Notes: a model not told the origin generated them from the letters alone. Shown: positions 18,255-27,697, counted from the first letter of the stretch. The stretch is DNA of 64,000 nt from Mycolicibacterium senegalense (GCF_019645875.1 NZ_CP081000.1:682001-746000); one strand, 5' to 3'. A program made the numbers and translations.

Positions 18255-19757
18255 TTATCCGGAACGGGTGAGGTTGCGGGTGGCTGGCCCTTCGATCAGC
18301 GTGCCGTCCGGAGCGAATCGGGAGCCGTGCAGCGGACAATCCCAGGATTTGTCGGCGTCGTTCCAATTCACGATGCCGCCCAGGTGCGGGCATACCGGTG
18401 AGACCGTGCGTCGCACTCCGTCGACGACGCTGTGGGCCTGCAGGTGCCACGGCGGGCCGGTCACCACGCCGCAGTCCTCGGCTGCCGTGGCGCCCATCCG
18501 AGTTACCGGTGTGATCCAGCCCTTGGCGAGGTTGAAGCCGACGGCCAGGTTGGCCTGAGCTGCGGTGGCGAGCCCCGACAGCTCGTGCGGGCTCCAGCTT
18601 GCGAAGGCCTCTGCCCAGTCCATGCGGCCGCCGAGGGTGCGGCCGGCCAACGCCAGCGCCGCGGCCACGCCGTTGGTCATTCCCCATTTGTCGAATCCCG
18701 TTGCCACCAGGATCTCGTCGTGGCCCGGAAGGAGCGGCCCGACGTAGGGAAGCGCGTCGACGGGCGCGTAATCCTGCGCCGACCAGAAGTGGGTTTGCAC
18801 TGCGCCCGGCCAGTGCATCTTGGCCCAGGACGCCAGCTCGTCGACTGATGCCGCCGGATGGTTGCTACGCCCCACCGGATGGCCGGCCCCGCCGACGATG
18901 AGCAGTTCACCGTCGGCCGTGGGAACCGAACGTGTTGAGCGAGTTGGTGAATCGGTAGAGATGAACATGCCCCGGGTGATGTTTCCCGGTACCCGAAACG
19001 CCATGCAGTAGGACCGGTGGGGAGTCACTCGGGCGAAAAAGCCGCCGCGATCGAGAATCGGAATGCCGGTGGCCAGGACGCAGCGTTTGGTGCGGACTTC
19101 GATGTCCTTGCCCGTGCCGGTGTGCACCCGGAGCTTCAGGTGGTCGCCGTCGCGGCTGACGTGCTGCACCCGGGCTCCCTCGACCAGGCGTCCCTCGCGC
19201 TCGTGAAGCTCGGCGATCAGGTTGTCCAGCAACGGCATCGGGTCGAACTGGGCTTGGTCGGCCAGCCGCACGCCGCCGTGGAACGGGAAGGGCACGTCGG
19301 CCTCGTCGACCCACTCGACATCCAGACCCGCGGCCTGGCAGGCCTTCAGTTCGGCCTTGGCTTTGGCGACACCGTCGTCCGACTGCGCGTAGGTGTAGGC
19401 GTCCTCGCGCTGCAGGCTGATCTCGCGCTGCGCGCAATAGTCGATCAGCCACTGTTGGCCTTCGAGATTGCCCTGGACGTACTGCTGGGCCACCTTCGGT
19501 GAATGCTTGCCGGTGATCTGAGACATCCGAGTGCCTTGCAGCAAGCTGATCTTCGCGGTGGTGTTGCCCGTCGCGCCCGCGCCCGCCGTGCGGGCCTCCA
19601 GGACCAAGACATCCTGCCCGGCCCGGGCCAGCAGGACGGCGGTGACGAGACCGGTGATTCCGGCGCCCACCACGACGACGTCCGCGCTCGGATGGTCCTC
19701 GGTGAGAGTGGGCACTATTCGGTGCTCGGGGCGGTCGGCCAGCCACAGTGAGGTCAT
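18255..19757 (-). CDS. FAD-dependent oxidoreductase with C-terminal Rieske domain
   Basis: A 500-residue DAO-type flavoprotein fused to a [2Fe-2S] Rieske domain. The FAD-binding GxGxxG is VVVVGAGITGLVTAVLLARAG at about residues 26-45, a DAO-like segment GATGNTTAKISLLQG follows, and the C-terminus carries CPHLGGIVNW and CPLHGSRFAPDG (C-x-H and C-x2-H cluster ligands). This architecture occurs in putrescine/amine oxidase-like proteins (YhfW type). Start at the ATG at 19757 (MTSLWLADRPEH); longer frames upstream would intrude on the divergent promoter. Substrate unknown. Confidence 0.87.
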   Translation of the reverse strand: MTSLWLADRPEHRIVPTLTEDHPSADVVVVGAGITGLVTAVLLARAGQDVLVLEARTAGAGATGNTTAKISLLQGTRMSQITGKHSPKVAQQYVQGNLEGQQWLIDYCAQREISLQREDAYTYAQSDDGVAKAKAELKACQAAGLDVEWVDEADVPFPFHGGVRLADQAQFDPMPLLDNLIAELHEREGRLVEGARVQHVSRDGDHLKLRVHTGTGKDIEVRTKRCVLATGIPILDRGGFFARVTPHRSYCMAFRVPGNITRGMFISTDSPTRSTRSVPTADGELLIVGGAGHPVGRSNHPAASVDELASWAKMHWPGAVQTHFWSAQDYAPVDALPYVGPLLPGHDEILVATGFDKWGMTNGVAAALALAGRTLGGRMDWAEAFASWSPHELSGLATAAQANLAVGFNLAKGWITPVTRMGATAAEDCGVVTGPPWHLQAHSVVDGVRRTVSPVCPHLGGIVNWNDADKSWDCPLHGSRFAPDGTLIEGPATRNLTRSG

Positions 19758-19887
19758 GGTGGTGGCTGTACCCGCAGGCAGGAAAGCCAAACGCGCACCA
19801 GTTCTCCTGATCGTGACCGTGCGATGAGCGCTGCGGCGGAGTGTCGGGCTGCCCCGGCGTCGCGGGACGGCTATCGTGGCGTCCGTT

Positions 19888-21720
19888 ATGAGCGGCCCGT
19901 TGGGGTTGTCGATCGGGACCACCAACTTGGTTGCGGCGCGTGTCGGCAATCAACCTGTCAGCCGGCGTGCGGTGTTGACCTTGTCGACCGACCGGACGCC
20001 GCAGGTCGGCGTGCCCGCATCAGGTTCCGGTGTCACGCTGGGCGGTTTCGTCGAGCGGGTCGGCGACCCGGTTCCGCTGGTGGCTCCCGACGGTGCCTCT
20101 TATCCCGCTGACACCCTGCTGGTCGAGGCGCTCGATGCGATGGTCGAGTTGGCCGGTGGCCCCTCCGAGCAGCTGGCGATCGCTGTTCCCGCGCACTGGG
20201 GAGCGCCCACGCTGCGCGCCCTCCGCAACGCGCTACGCACCAATCCGACCTTCTCCCGCGACGGACGGCCGCCTCGGCTGGTTCCTGATGCCGTCGCGTC
20301 CCTGGCAGCGTTGCGTGCCAACCCGGGGCTGCCGCCCAGCGGTGTGGTGGCGCTACTGGACTTCGGCGGCGGCGGTACCAGCATCACGCTCGCCGACGCG
20401 GCCTCGGCGTTCGAGCCGATCGACGAGACCACCCGCTATCCCGATTTCTCGGGTGACCAGATCGATCAGGCGCTGCTGACGCATGTGCTCGACGGCGTGG
20501 CCCAGGCCGGTGGCATCGATCCGGCCGGTACCGCGGCGGTCGGTTCTCTGGCCCGGCTGCGCGAGGAATGCCGGCAGGCCAAGGAACGGCTGTCCGCACA
20601 GACCGCGACGGATCTCGTGGTGGAGTTGCCCGGCTACTCGGCCACCGTGCGGGTCACGCGAACCGAACTCGAGTCGTTGATGCACTCTCCGCTGTCCGGC
20701 GCGCTCGACGCACTGGAAAAAGTGTTGGAGCGCAACGGGATCAGTTGGCAGGCAGTCTCCGCAGTGGTGACCATCGGCGGCGGTGCCAGCATTCCACTTG
20801 TCACCCAACGACTTTCCGAGCACTCGCAGGCAGTGGTGGTGACGACGCCGCAGCCTGCGCTGGACGCTGCGATCGGCGCGGCGTTGTCTGCTGCCTACCT
20901 CGTCGAGGCTGATGCGCAAACCGGCGTGGCGCCCACACTGGGTGTGGCTGCCATGGTGCCGCCGGTCGAAATCCCTTCCGGCGCAGAGGGTTCCTCCACG
21001 TTTCGGGCGCTTGCCTGGTCCGAAGACGACGCCGGCGATGACGTGGTGCCGTATACCGGCCCCGATTTGGTGGATTCCTACGGTAGCGAGACCGCTGCGC
21101 GACCGGCCGTGCAGTACGTCCCGCCGACAGGGCCGATCGAACAGCCGAGCGGGGGCTGGCAACGGTTGCCGTTGACGGTATTTGCGGTGGCTGCGGCGCT
21201 GGTCGTGGTGGCGATCGGTGGCGTGACCTATGCGCTGACCAGTGCCACCGGCACCGCACCCAGTTCAGAGGTCAAGCCGCCGGAGGCCAAACCGCTGCCC
21301 CCGCAGGAAGTGGCACCCAGCCCGGTCGAAGCCCCGCCGCCGGCCCCGGTGGCGCCGCCGACCGCACCCGAGCCCGTGACCCAGGCGCCGCCTCCGGTGA
21401 CGGTGACCCAGGCGCCGCCCCCGCCGGTGACGGAGACACGGGTCGTCACGCAGACCACCACGCCTCCGCCCGTCACTACGACCACCACGACGACAACGAC
21501 CACCACCACGACCACGCCGCCGACCACCACCACGACGGTGCCGACGACCACCACCACCACGACCAACCCGATGACGACGACGTACGTCACGGTGCCGTTC
21601 GTCCCGGTGCCGATTCCGATTCAGGTGCCGAACCGCGGTGAAACACAGCAGCCGTACCCGCAGCAGCCGCAATACCCGTACCAGCAGCAACCGCAGTACC
21701 CGTACCGGCCTTATCCCTGA
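19888..21720 (+). CDS. Hsp70-like single-pass membrane protein with Pro/Thr-rich tail (Rv0312-like)
   Basis: A 610-residue protein. Residues about 1-350 resemble an Hsp70/actin ATPase fold: LGLSIGTTNLVAARVG corresponds to phosphate loop 1, VALLDFGGGGTSIT to loop 2, and VVTIGGGASIPLV to the adenosine motif. A transmembrane helix lies at about 428-450. The outer part is rich in Pro, Val and Thr with an almost pure Thr run (about residues 528-565) and ends in QPQYPY-type repeats. The loop-1 Asp of true Hsp70s is replaced by Ser. Length and context match Rv0312. ATG at 19888 chosen over a GTG at 19876. Confidence 0.85.
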   Translation: MSGPLGLSIGTTNLVAARVGNQPVSRRAVLTLSTDRTPQVGVPASGSGVTLGGFVERVGDPVPLVAPDGASYPADTLLVEALDAMVELAGGPSEQLAIAVPAHWGAPTLRALRNALRTNPTFSRDGRPPRLVPDAVASLAALRANPGLPPSGVVALLDFGGGGTSITLADAASAFEPIDETTRYPDFSGDQIDQALLTHVLDGVAQAGGIDPAGTAAVGSLARLREECRQAKERLSAQTATDLVVELPGYSATVRVTRTELESLMHSPLSGALDALEKVLERNGISWQAVSAVVTIGGGASIPLVTQRLSEHSQAVVVTTPQPALDAAIGAALSAAYLVEADAQTGVAPTLGVAAMVPPVEIPSGAEGSSTFRALAWSEDDAGDDVVPYTGPDLVDSYGSETAARPAVQYVPPTGPIEQPSGGWQRLPLTVFAVAAALVVVAIGGVTYALTSATGTAPSSEVKPPEAKPLPPQEVAPSPVEAPPPAPVAPPTAPEPVTQAPPPVTVTQAPPPPVTETRVVTQTTTPPPVTTTTTTTTTTTTTTPPTTTTTVPTTTTTTTNPMTTTYVTVPFVPVPIPIQVPNRGETQQPYPQQPQYPYQQQPQYPYRPYP

Positions 21721-21831
21721 CGCTCCAGCCTGTGCGTCGGGACGTAACTCCCTGTGCCGCTGAGTATTTTGACGTCAGCGCGCGTTCAGGCGGGGCCGGC
21801 GGTACCTTCTGGGTCAAAACCGGGAGGAAAG

Positions 21832-22281
21832 ATGAAGAGCATCCATGCCCTCGTCGTGGGCGCGGTGGCCACCGTCGCCGCAGGCGTGTTCGTCGCACCC
21901 GCTGCCGCCACACCTGCCGAAGGTGACGTGGTGCGAACTGATCTTGGTCAGGGAACGACCACAGCGCCGATCTGGGTGGTGACGGCGGGCCAGCCCATCA
22001 CGCTGCACGTGCAGGGTCTGTTGCTCAAACCCGGCGCCGCCAGCGGTTGGCACAGCCATCCCGGGTGGGAGCAGTCGGTGATCAACCAGGGTGCCGTGGT
22101 GGTGCAAACCGCGGCCAACTGCGCACCGGTGGAGTACGCCGCGGGCCAGGCCGTGGTGATTCCGGCCGGGGTCGCTCACCGGGTGTCCAATGAGGGCGGA
22201 GTTGATGCGGATGTCGTGGTGACTTACACGCTTCCCGCCGACGCACCGGTGCGGGACGACACTCCTGCCGCATGTCCCTAG
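21832..22281 (+). CDS. Secreted cupin-domain protein
   Basis: A 149-residue exported protein with an N-terminal signal peptide (MKSIHALVVGAVATVAAGVF, then APAAA) and one cupin barrel. Conserved cupin motif 1 is GAASGWHSHPGWEQSVINQG (two His) and motif 2 is GQAVVIPAGVAHRVSN. A metal-binding site is therefore likely; ligand unknown. The start ATG at 21832 has a strong ribosome binding site, GGGAGGAAAG, just upstream. It follows the Hsp70-like gene by 111 bases and precedes the GH16 gene. Confidence 0.86.
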   Translation: MKSIHALVVGAVATVAAGVFVAPAAATPAEGDVVRTDLGQGTTTAPIWVVTAGQPITLHVQGLLLKPGAASGWHSHPGWEQSVINQGAVVVQTAANCAPVEYAAGQAVVIPAGVAHRVSNEGGVDADVVVTYTLPADAPVRDDTPAACP

Positions 22282-22359
22282 CTGCGTAAACGCGGCCGAC
22301 ACCACGAAACTTTGGGCAGGGGTCGGATATCTGGGTAAGAGTTCGGTTAAGGTTCAGCT

Positions 22360-23247
22360 GTGCCTGAGATGGATCGTCGCAGTGTGATGTTCATGATGGG
22401 TCTGGGGGTGGCAGCGGCTGCATTGCCTGCCGGGATGGCCAACGCCGACCCGGCAATTGGTGATAACCCGCCTGCGCCTGCCCCCGGAGCGCCCACTCCG
22501 CCTGCTGCCGCCGCGGCGCAGCCCACCTTCCTGTTCCAGGACGAGTTCAACGGCCCGGCCGGTGCTCCGCCGGACCCGACGTGGTGGCACCTGATCCCGG
22601 AGCGGGAGACCATCAAGAACCCGGTCGAGTGGGACAAGCCGTTCAACATGGGTCGCTACGTGACCGACACCGAGCATGCCTTCCAGGACGGCAAGGGCAA
22701 CCTGGTGATCCGTGCGACGCGCGGTCCCGGCACCACGATCCAGGAGAAGTACGCCAGCGCCAAGGTCGTGGGTAACTGGCGCGGCGGCATCGGCACCACG
22801 TGGGAGGCCCGGGTCAAGCTCAACTGCCTGACCGACGGTGCCTGGCCGGCATTCTGGCTCCTCAACGACGATCCTGTCCGTGGTGGCGAGGTCGACCTGG
22901 TCGAGTGGTATGGCAACCGTGACTGGCCGTCGGGCACCACGGTGCACGCCCGGCTGGACGGCGAATCGTTTGCCACCAACCCGCATCCCATCGACAGCGG
23001 CTGGCACACCTGGCGGATGTCGTGGACCCCGCAGGGCATGTACTTCTGGAAGGACTACGCCCCGGGCATGGAACCCTTCTTCGAGGTTCCGGCAAACTCG
23101 TTGGACGACTGGCCTTTCAACGATCCGGGTTACACCATGGTGCCGGTGTTCAACATCGCCGTCGGCGGCTCGGGTGGCCGCGACCCGAGCGGTGGTAGCT
23201 ACCCTGCCGAGATGCTGGTCGATTGGATCCGCGTCTTCCAGGGCTGA
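22360..23247 (+). CDS. Secreted GH16 beta-glucanase-like protein (Rv0315-like)
   Basis: A 295-residue glycoside hydrolase family 16 protein. The N-terminus MPEMDRRSVMFMMGLGVAAA is an export signal ending near ANA, followed by a short Pro/Ala linker and the catalytic jelly-roll. The active-site pattern is GGEVDLVEWYGN (ExDxxE) at about residue 183. The end DWIRVFQG is typical of GH16. GTG at 22360 is used because the M. tuberculosis homologue includes the same PEMDRR residues; ATG at 22369 is possible. Probably acts on beta-1,3-glucan-like polymers. Confidence 0.87.
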   Translation: MPEMDRRSVMFMMGLGVAAAALPAGMANADPAIGDNPPAPAPGAPTPPAAAAAQPTFLFQDEFNGPAGAPPDPTWWHLIPERETIKNPVEWDKPFNMGRYVTDTEHAFQDGKGNLVIRATRGPGTTIQEKYASAKVVGNWRGGIGTTWEARVKLNCLTDGAWPAFWLLNDDPVRGGEVDLVEWYGNRDWPSGTTVHARLDGESFATNPHPIDSGWHTWRMSWTPQGMYFWKDYAPGMEPFFEVPANSLDDWPFNDPGYTMVPVFNIAVGGSGGRDPSGGSYPAEMLVDWIRVFQG

Positions 23248-23255
23248 GTTCTGTG

Positions 23256-23318
23256 CGCCGAGAGTTGGCTTGGGTGCGAGATTTCGCGAGAATTTCGTAC
23301 CCAAGCCAACTTTCGGCG
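23256..23318. terminator. Convergent intergenic hairpin
   Basis: Arms 23256-23279 and 23295-23318 (24 bases each) pair except at two positions, around a 15-base loop. It fills the gap between the GH16 stop and the alcohol dehydrogenase stop, so it probably ends transcription from both sides. No T-tract, as is common in mycobacteria. Confidence 0.72.
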
Positions 23319-23319
23319 T

Positions 23320-24333
23320 TCAAGGGGTGACGGCCGTGCGCAACTTTCCCGATGGCGGCGTGCGTAGCGCCTCCTCGATGTCCTCGAGCGGCACCGGCGC
23401 GACCACGAGCGATTCCCACGGATAGCGCTCACGGGTGCGGTCGAGAAATTCCACCGCCTGGTGCAGGTGCCGGGGCTCGTAGTTGTGTACACCGGTGATG
23501 GTCAGCCAGTGTCGGACAACGGTTTCCGGATCCACCGATAGCGGCGGGCCGGGGGTGACCGACCCGGCCAGCACCAGGGTGCCGCCGATGTCGAGTCGGC
23601 CCAGCGCTTCTGACACGGCCACGGTCGAGCCGGTGTAGTCGATCGCCACGTCCACCGGACCATGGTCAGAGACGAGCCCGCCGAACCGTGCCGCCAATGC
23701 CATCCGATCAGGGTTGCGGTCGATCACCTGAACTTCGGCGCCGGCGCTGGCACATGCCGCGACCGCGGTGAGGCCGAGCATGCCCGCGCCGTTGATGAGC
23801 ACCCGTCTTGCCTTCAAATCGCCCGCTGCCTCCAAGGTGGCCATCACCGTCGCGGTGGCGCACGCGGCGGGTGCGGCGACCGCGTCGGGCAGCGTGCCGG
23901 GAACGGCTACGATGGTCGTGCCCCGGGGCAAAACCACATGTGCGGCATAGGAACCCGACAACGGCCAGTCCCCGTCGAACGGCTCATGGCCGACCTTGCG
24001 CACTGACAAGCATTTGGCGCTGAGGCCGGACCGGCATCTGCTGCAGCTACCGCAGACCACGGTTACCGACCAGATAACGCGTTGCCCGACTTGCGCATCC
24101 GCTCCCGGACCGACGGCGACGACGTCCCCGACCGCTTCGTGTCCGAGTACCGACGGGCACGGGGCGGGGCGGCGACCCATGACGGTGTGCAGATCGCTGC
24201 CGCACACCGTGGCCAGCCGGACCCGAACCAGGACTTCGCCGTCGCCGAGTTCGGGGACCGGTACCGTCCGCATGTCGACGCCGGAGCCGGTCCACACCGC
24301 GGCCGCAGTCACACGAGGCGAGATCGGATCCAT
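23320..24333 (-). CDS. Zinc-type alcohol dehydrogenase of the phosphonate-cluster type
   Basis: MDR-family dehydrogenase of 337 residues. Catalytic zinc ligands are suggested by TVCGSDLHT and LGHEAVGDV; the structural zinc lobe by CGSCSRCRSGLSAKC; the NAD(P) fold by VLINGAGMLGLTAV. The gene overlaps the end of phnE by 25 bases, so it is part of the phn operon. A subfamily of such enzymes is described as phosphonate-catabolism-associated, but no phosphonate-degrading enzyme lies here; its role with a phosphate or phosphonate transporter is unknown. Confidence 0.85.
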   Translation of the reverse strand: MDPISPRVTAAAVWTGSGVDMRTVPVPELGDGEVLVRVRLATVCGSDLHTVMGRRPAPCPSVLGHEAVGDVVAVGPGADAQVGQRVIWSVTVVCGSCSRCRSGLSAKCLSVRKVGHEPFDGDWPLSGSYAAHVVLPRGTTIVAVPGTLPDAVAAPAACATATVMATLEAAGDLKARRVLINGAGMLGLTAVAACASAGAEVQVIDRNPDRMALAARFGGLVSDHGPVDVAIDYTGSTVAVSEALGRLDIGGTLVLAGSVTPGPPLSVDPETVVRHWLTITGVHNYEPRHLHQAVEFLDRTRERYPWESLVVAPVPLEDIEEALRTPPSGKLRTAVTP

Positions 24334-25904
24334 CCGGACAACCTTTCGATGGCGTAGACGATGATGAAGATGACCAGGACGATCGCTCCGGCGACATCGA
24401 AGTTCAGGGTGCGGATCGACTCGAACAACAGATAGCCGACACCGCCCGCGCCGACGATGCCCAGGATGGTCGAGGTCCGCACGTTGACGTCGAACAGGTA
24501 GAGACTGGACCCGACCATTGCCGGCATGGCTTGCGGAATCACCGCGGAGAACAATGTCTTCCACCAGCCGCCACCCACGGAGTGAACAGCTTCCAGCGGT
24601 CCCGGATCGATCTCCTCGACCGCGTCGGCGACGAGTTTGGCCAGGAATCCGATGGAGCCGATGGCCAATGCGCAGGTACCGGCGATCGGTCCTAGACCCA
24701 GCGCCGCGACGAACACCACGGCCAGGATCAGTTCGGGTACGGCCCGCACCAACAGGATCCAACCGCGGGCCAGCCAGTAGACCACAGGGTGCGGGGTGAC
24801 GTTGCGGGCGGCCAGGATGCCGACCGGGATCGACAGGACGACGCCGATGGCGGTGGACACCACGCCGATCGCGACGGTTTGGCCTGCCGCCGCGAACAAT
24901 TCGCCGCCCAGCGCGGAGAAGTTGGGCGGGATCATCCGGGTGAACACCTCGACGGCCGGGCCCACCCAGGTCACCAGGGACACCGGGTTGATCTTCAACA
25001 CCACCAACGCCGACACAGAGACCGCGATCAGTCCACCACCGAACACGAATCGTGCGATGCGTTCCCGGGACGGGTTTGCTTGTGCGGAATCCAGCAGCAT
25101 TCGCCGGATGACGATGGACAGCAGCTCCATGGCGGCGATGATCGCCAGGATGACGCAGGCGATGCCGAGGGCTCGCGGATAGATCAAGCCCCGCAACGCA
25201 TCCTGCAACGCGAAACCGATGCCACCGGCACCGACGAAGCCGAGCACCACCGACATGCGCAGGTTGATGTCGATGCGGTAGATGAACGTGGCGATCCAGG
25301 AGGGGATGGCCTGGGGGACGACAGCGTTGAGCATCTCGCGGAAGTATCCGACGCCGGTGCTGCGCACCGCCTCGCGAGGACCCGGGTCGGTCTGCTCGAT
25401 GGCATCGGCGAACACCTTGCCGAGCATTCCGATGGAATGCAGTCCCAACGCGAGAATGCCGGGAAGCACACCGATTCCGAGCGCCCGGACCAACAAAACA
25501 GCGAACAGCAGGTCGGGCATGGCCCGGCAGTACGTGATGATGGCCCGGGCCACGGCCTGCACCGCCGGGTGCGGCGTGGTGTTGCGGGCAGCCAGAAACG
25601 CCAGCGGCACCGATGCGATCGCGGCGAGCACCGTACCCAGTACGGCCATCAACAAGGTCTCGACGGCCAGTCCGCCGATGCGTCCCGGATCATCCAGCCG
25701 CGGCGGGAACATGCGCTCCAACAGGGCGACGACTTCGTCGACGCCGTCGAGCAGGGTTGCCGGGGCGAAGTCGATGGACCAGGCCGCGACGATGGTGGCC
25801 AGCACTGCCGCCACCGTGACCAGGTGCAGCAGCCCGGGCAGGGCCCTGCGGTCGGTTGGCGGAGGCGCCGAGGGTGTGGGCCGCTCGGTGACGTCGGTGC
25901 TCAC
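24309..25904 (-). CDS. phnE: Phosphonate/phosphate ABC transporter permease PhnE, two domains fused
   Basis: A 531-residue permease made of two tandem PhnE-type transmembrane domains. Each half has the ABC permease coupling loop region: DAIEQTDPGPREAVRSTG followed by VVPQAIPSW in the first, DAVEEIDPGPLEAVHSVG and VIPQAMPAM in the second. Each ends with a GFVGAGGIGF or GIVGAGGVGYLL segment. A single chain would therefore supply both pore halves. GTG start at 25904 overlaps the phnC stop (GTGA). In M. smegmatis PhnDCE is reported as a phosphate-starvation-induced phosphate importer. Confidence 0.93.
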   Translation of the reverse strand: MSTDVTERPTPSAPPPTDRRALPGLLHLVTVAAVLATIVAAWSIDFAPATLLDGVDEVVALLERMFPPRLDDPGRIGGLAVETLLMAVLGTVLAAIASVPLAFLAARNTTPHPAVQAVARAIITYCRAMPDLLFAVLLVRALGIGVLPGILALGLHSIGMLGKVFADAIEQTDPGPREAVRSTGVGYFREMLNAVVPQAIPSWIATFIYRIDINLRMSVVLGFVGAGGIGFALQDALRGLIYPRALGIACVILAIIAAMELLSIVIRRMLLDSAQANPSRERIARFVFGGGLIAVSVSALVVLKINPVSLVTWVGPAVEVFTRMIPPNFSALGGELFAAAGQTVAIGVVSTAIGVVLSIPVGILAARNVTPHPVVYWLARGWILLVRAVPELILAVVFVAALGLGPIAGTCALAIGSIGFLAKLVADAVEEIDPGPLEAVHSVGGGWWKTLFSAVIPQAMPAMVGSSLYLFDVNVRTSTILGIVGAGGVGYLLFESIRTLNFDVAGAIVLVIFIIVYAIERLSGWIRSRLV

Positions 25905-26713
25905 GAGGGCCGCGCCGCCGAATGGGCCGCGGGGTCGACGCGTTGGTAGATCTCCATGACGTCGTCGCGGGTCATCCCGACGGCGGGCCGGTCGAGGATC
26001 TTCTGGCCGTTGCGCAAGCCGACCAGGCGGTGTGCCCAGCCGAGTGCGAGATCCACTTGGTGCAGAGTGCACACCACGGTCAGCTTCTCCTCGATGCACA
26101 CCCGGAACAGCAGATCCATGACTACGCCGGCATTTTCGGGATCCAGCGAGGCGACGGGCTCGTCGGCGAGCAGCAGGCCGGGCTTCTGCATCAGGGTGCG
26201 GGCGATCGCAACGCGTTGTTGTTGGCCGCCGGAGAGGGTATCGGCGCGGCGGTCGGCGTAGTCCGCCAGGCCGACCCGGTCCAGATGTGCCAGGGCTTCG
26301 GCACGCATTGTCTTGGGGTAGGTCAGTGTGCCGTAGCGGGGGAGTCGGAGCTGGCCGAGGCCGCCGATCAGGACGTTCTCCAGGCAGCTCAACCGCCCGA
26401 CCAGGTTGAAGTGCTGGAAGACGAACCCCACGTTGCGGCGCAGCGCCCGCAACTGTCTGGCCGAGGCGGTATCGACGTGGGTGCCGCCGACCTCGACACT
26501 GCCGGACGTCACCGGGTGCAGCCCGTTGAGGCAGCGCAGCAGCGTGGACTTGCCCGACCCGGACAGGCCGAGCAGCACCAGCATCTCGCTGCGCCGCACA
26601 TCGAGGCTGACCTGGTCGAGGGCCAGGGTGTCACCGAAGCGTTTGGTGACGTCGCGGGCGATGACGACGAGGTCGTCGCCGGCGACGGGGTGGTGGGGTC
26701 CGCCTGCGTTCAT
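25901..26713 (-). CDS. phnC: Phosphonate/phosphate ABC transporter ATPase PhnC
   Basis: ATP-binding subunit of the transporter, 270 residues. Walker A is GLSGSGKSTLLR (about residue 49), the Q-loop follows in FVFQHFNLVGRL, the ABC signature is LSGGQQQRVAIAR, and Walker B is LLLADEPVASLDP. ATG at 26713 lies six bases after the phnD stop, and the gene overlaps phnE, so phnD-phnC-phnE-adh read as one operon. Confidence 0.93.
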   Translation of the reverse strand: MNAGGPHHPVAGDDLVVIARDVTKRFGDTLALDQVSLDVRRSEMLVLLGLSGSGKSTLLRCLNGLHPVTSGSVEVGGTHVDTASARQLRALRRNVGFVFQHFNLVGRLSCLENVLIGGLGQLRLPRYGTLTYPKTMRAEALAHLDRVGLADYADRRADTLSGGQQQRVAIARTLMQKPGLLLADEPVASLDPENAGVVMDLLFRVCIEEKLTVVCTLHQVDLALGWAHRLVGLRNGQKILDRPAVGMTRDDVMEIYQRVDPAAHSAARPS

Positions 26714-26719
26714 GGGTTG

Positions 26720-27697
26720 TCAGCCCTTGCACTTCTCGGAGCCGGTGACGTCGCAGACATGCCGCACACCGCTGTAGTCCGAATCTTCGACCGGCACGAA
26801 GCCCCAGGCGCGCTCGTCGGTGATCCGGCAGGCGTCACCCTGGCAGAAGCCCTCGGCCTCAAGGTTCGTCACGTTCACCTTGTCGGCGAAGAGGGTCTTG
26901 AGCTTGCCGACCGCCTCGGGGCCCAGGGAGTCGTTGGCGGCGAACACCGATCCGGCGATCATCTCCGACTTCCACACCGTCTTGAGCTGACCGGGCTTGA
27001 GATCGCCCTTGGCGACCATGGTCTTGTCGACCATGGTGTCGAAGGCGAAGCCGGCATCGCAGTCACCGTTGGCGATGGCGAGGGCGGAGGAGTCGTGTCC
27101 ACCGGCGAAGATCGGGGACATCGCCTTGGACAGATCACCTTCGGATCCGGATTTGATCACACCGGCCTCGATCAGCCCGGCGGTCGGGTAGAGGAACCCC
27201 GACGTCGAACTCGGGTCGACGAAGCAGACCTTCTTACCGGCGAAGTCCTTGAGGCCGTTGATGTTCGCCTCATCCGCGCGGGCGAGACCGTAGGACTGGT
27301 AGCCGGGCTTGGCGCCCTGCTCCTGGATGACCGCTCCGACCGGGGTGATCTTGGCCCCGTTGACGCCAGCGACCACGTACGCGAACGGGCCGAAGAACGC
27401 GAGGTCGACGTTGTTGGCGATGATGCCCTCGACCACGCCGGCATAGTCGGAGGCCTGGACGAACTCGACCTTGGAGCCGGTCTCCTTCTCCAACAACTTG
27501 ATCAGCGGCTCGTAGCTGGCCTTGAGATCGGTGGAGTTCTCGGCCGGGATCGCGGCCAGCGTCAGCGTTTCAGGGAAGCCCTGGGCGGTTTTGGAGTCGG
27601 ACTTGTCGGAGCTCGAACAGCCCGACAATGCGAGCGCAACACAGGCGGTGGCTACGGCAGCGATACGAGCTGAGGTACGCGGGATGCGGAATGTCAT
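26720..27697 (-). CDS. phnD: Phosphonate/phosphate-binding lipoprotein PhnD
   Basis: Substrate-binding protein of 325 residues, anchored as a lipoprotein: signal sequence with lipobox ALSGC at about residue 26, then a Ser/Asp-rich linker. The mature part has PhnD features including LTLAAIPAENSTDLKASYEPL, VDLAFFGPFAYVV and a FVDPSSTSGFLYPTAGL loop that in homologues contacts the phosphonate or phosphate group. First gene of the operon; the upstream 177-base region contains the PhnF operators. Confidence 0.93.
   Translation of the reverse strand: MTFRIPRTSARIAAVATACVALALSGCSSSDKSDSKTAQGFPETLTLAAIPAENSTDLKASYEPLIKLLEKETGSKVEFVQASDYAGVVEGIIANNVDLAFFGPFAYVVAGVNGAKITPVGAVIQEQGAKPGYQSYGLARADEANINGLKDFAGKKVCFVDPSSTSGFLYPTAGLIEAGVIKSGSEGDLSKAMSPIFAGGHDSSALAIANGDCDAGFAFDTMVDKTMVAKGDLKPGQLKTVWKSEMIAGSVFAANDSLGPEAVGKLKTLFADKVNVTNLEAEGFCQGDACRITDERAWGFVPVEDSDYSGVRHVCDVTGSEKCKG

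Noticed and set aside
21470..21590. ACC/ACG-rich tract as a DNA microsatellite or CRISPR-like repeat
   Set aside because: It is a Thr-coding run in the Hsp70-like protein; there are no spacers or regular repeats. The same applies to 63560-63720.
25922..27673. 583-codon open frame opposite phnC and phnD
   Set aside because: Composition is that of an antisense shadow; phnC and phnD have all family motifs on the other strand.
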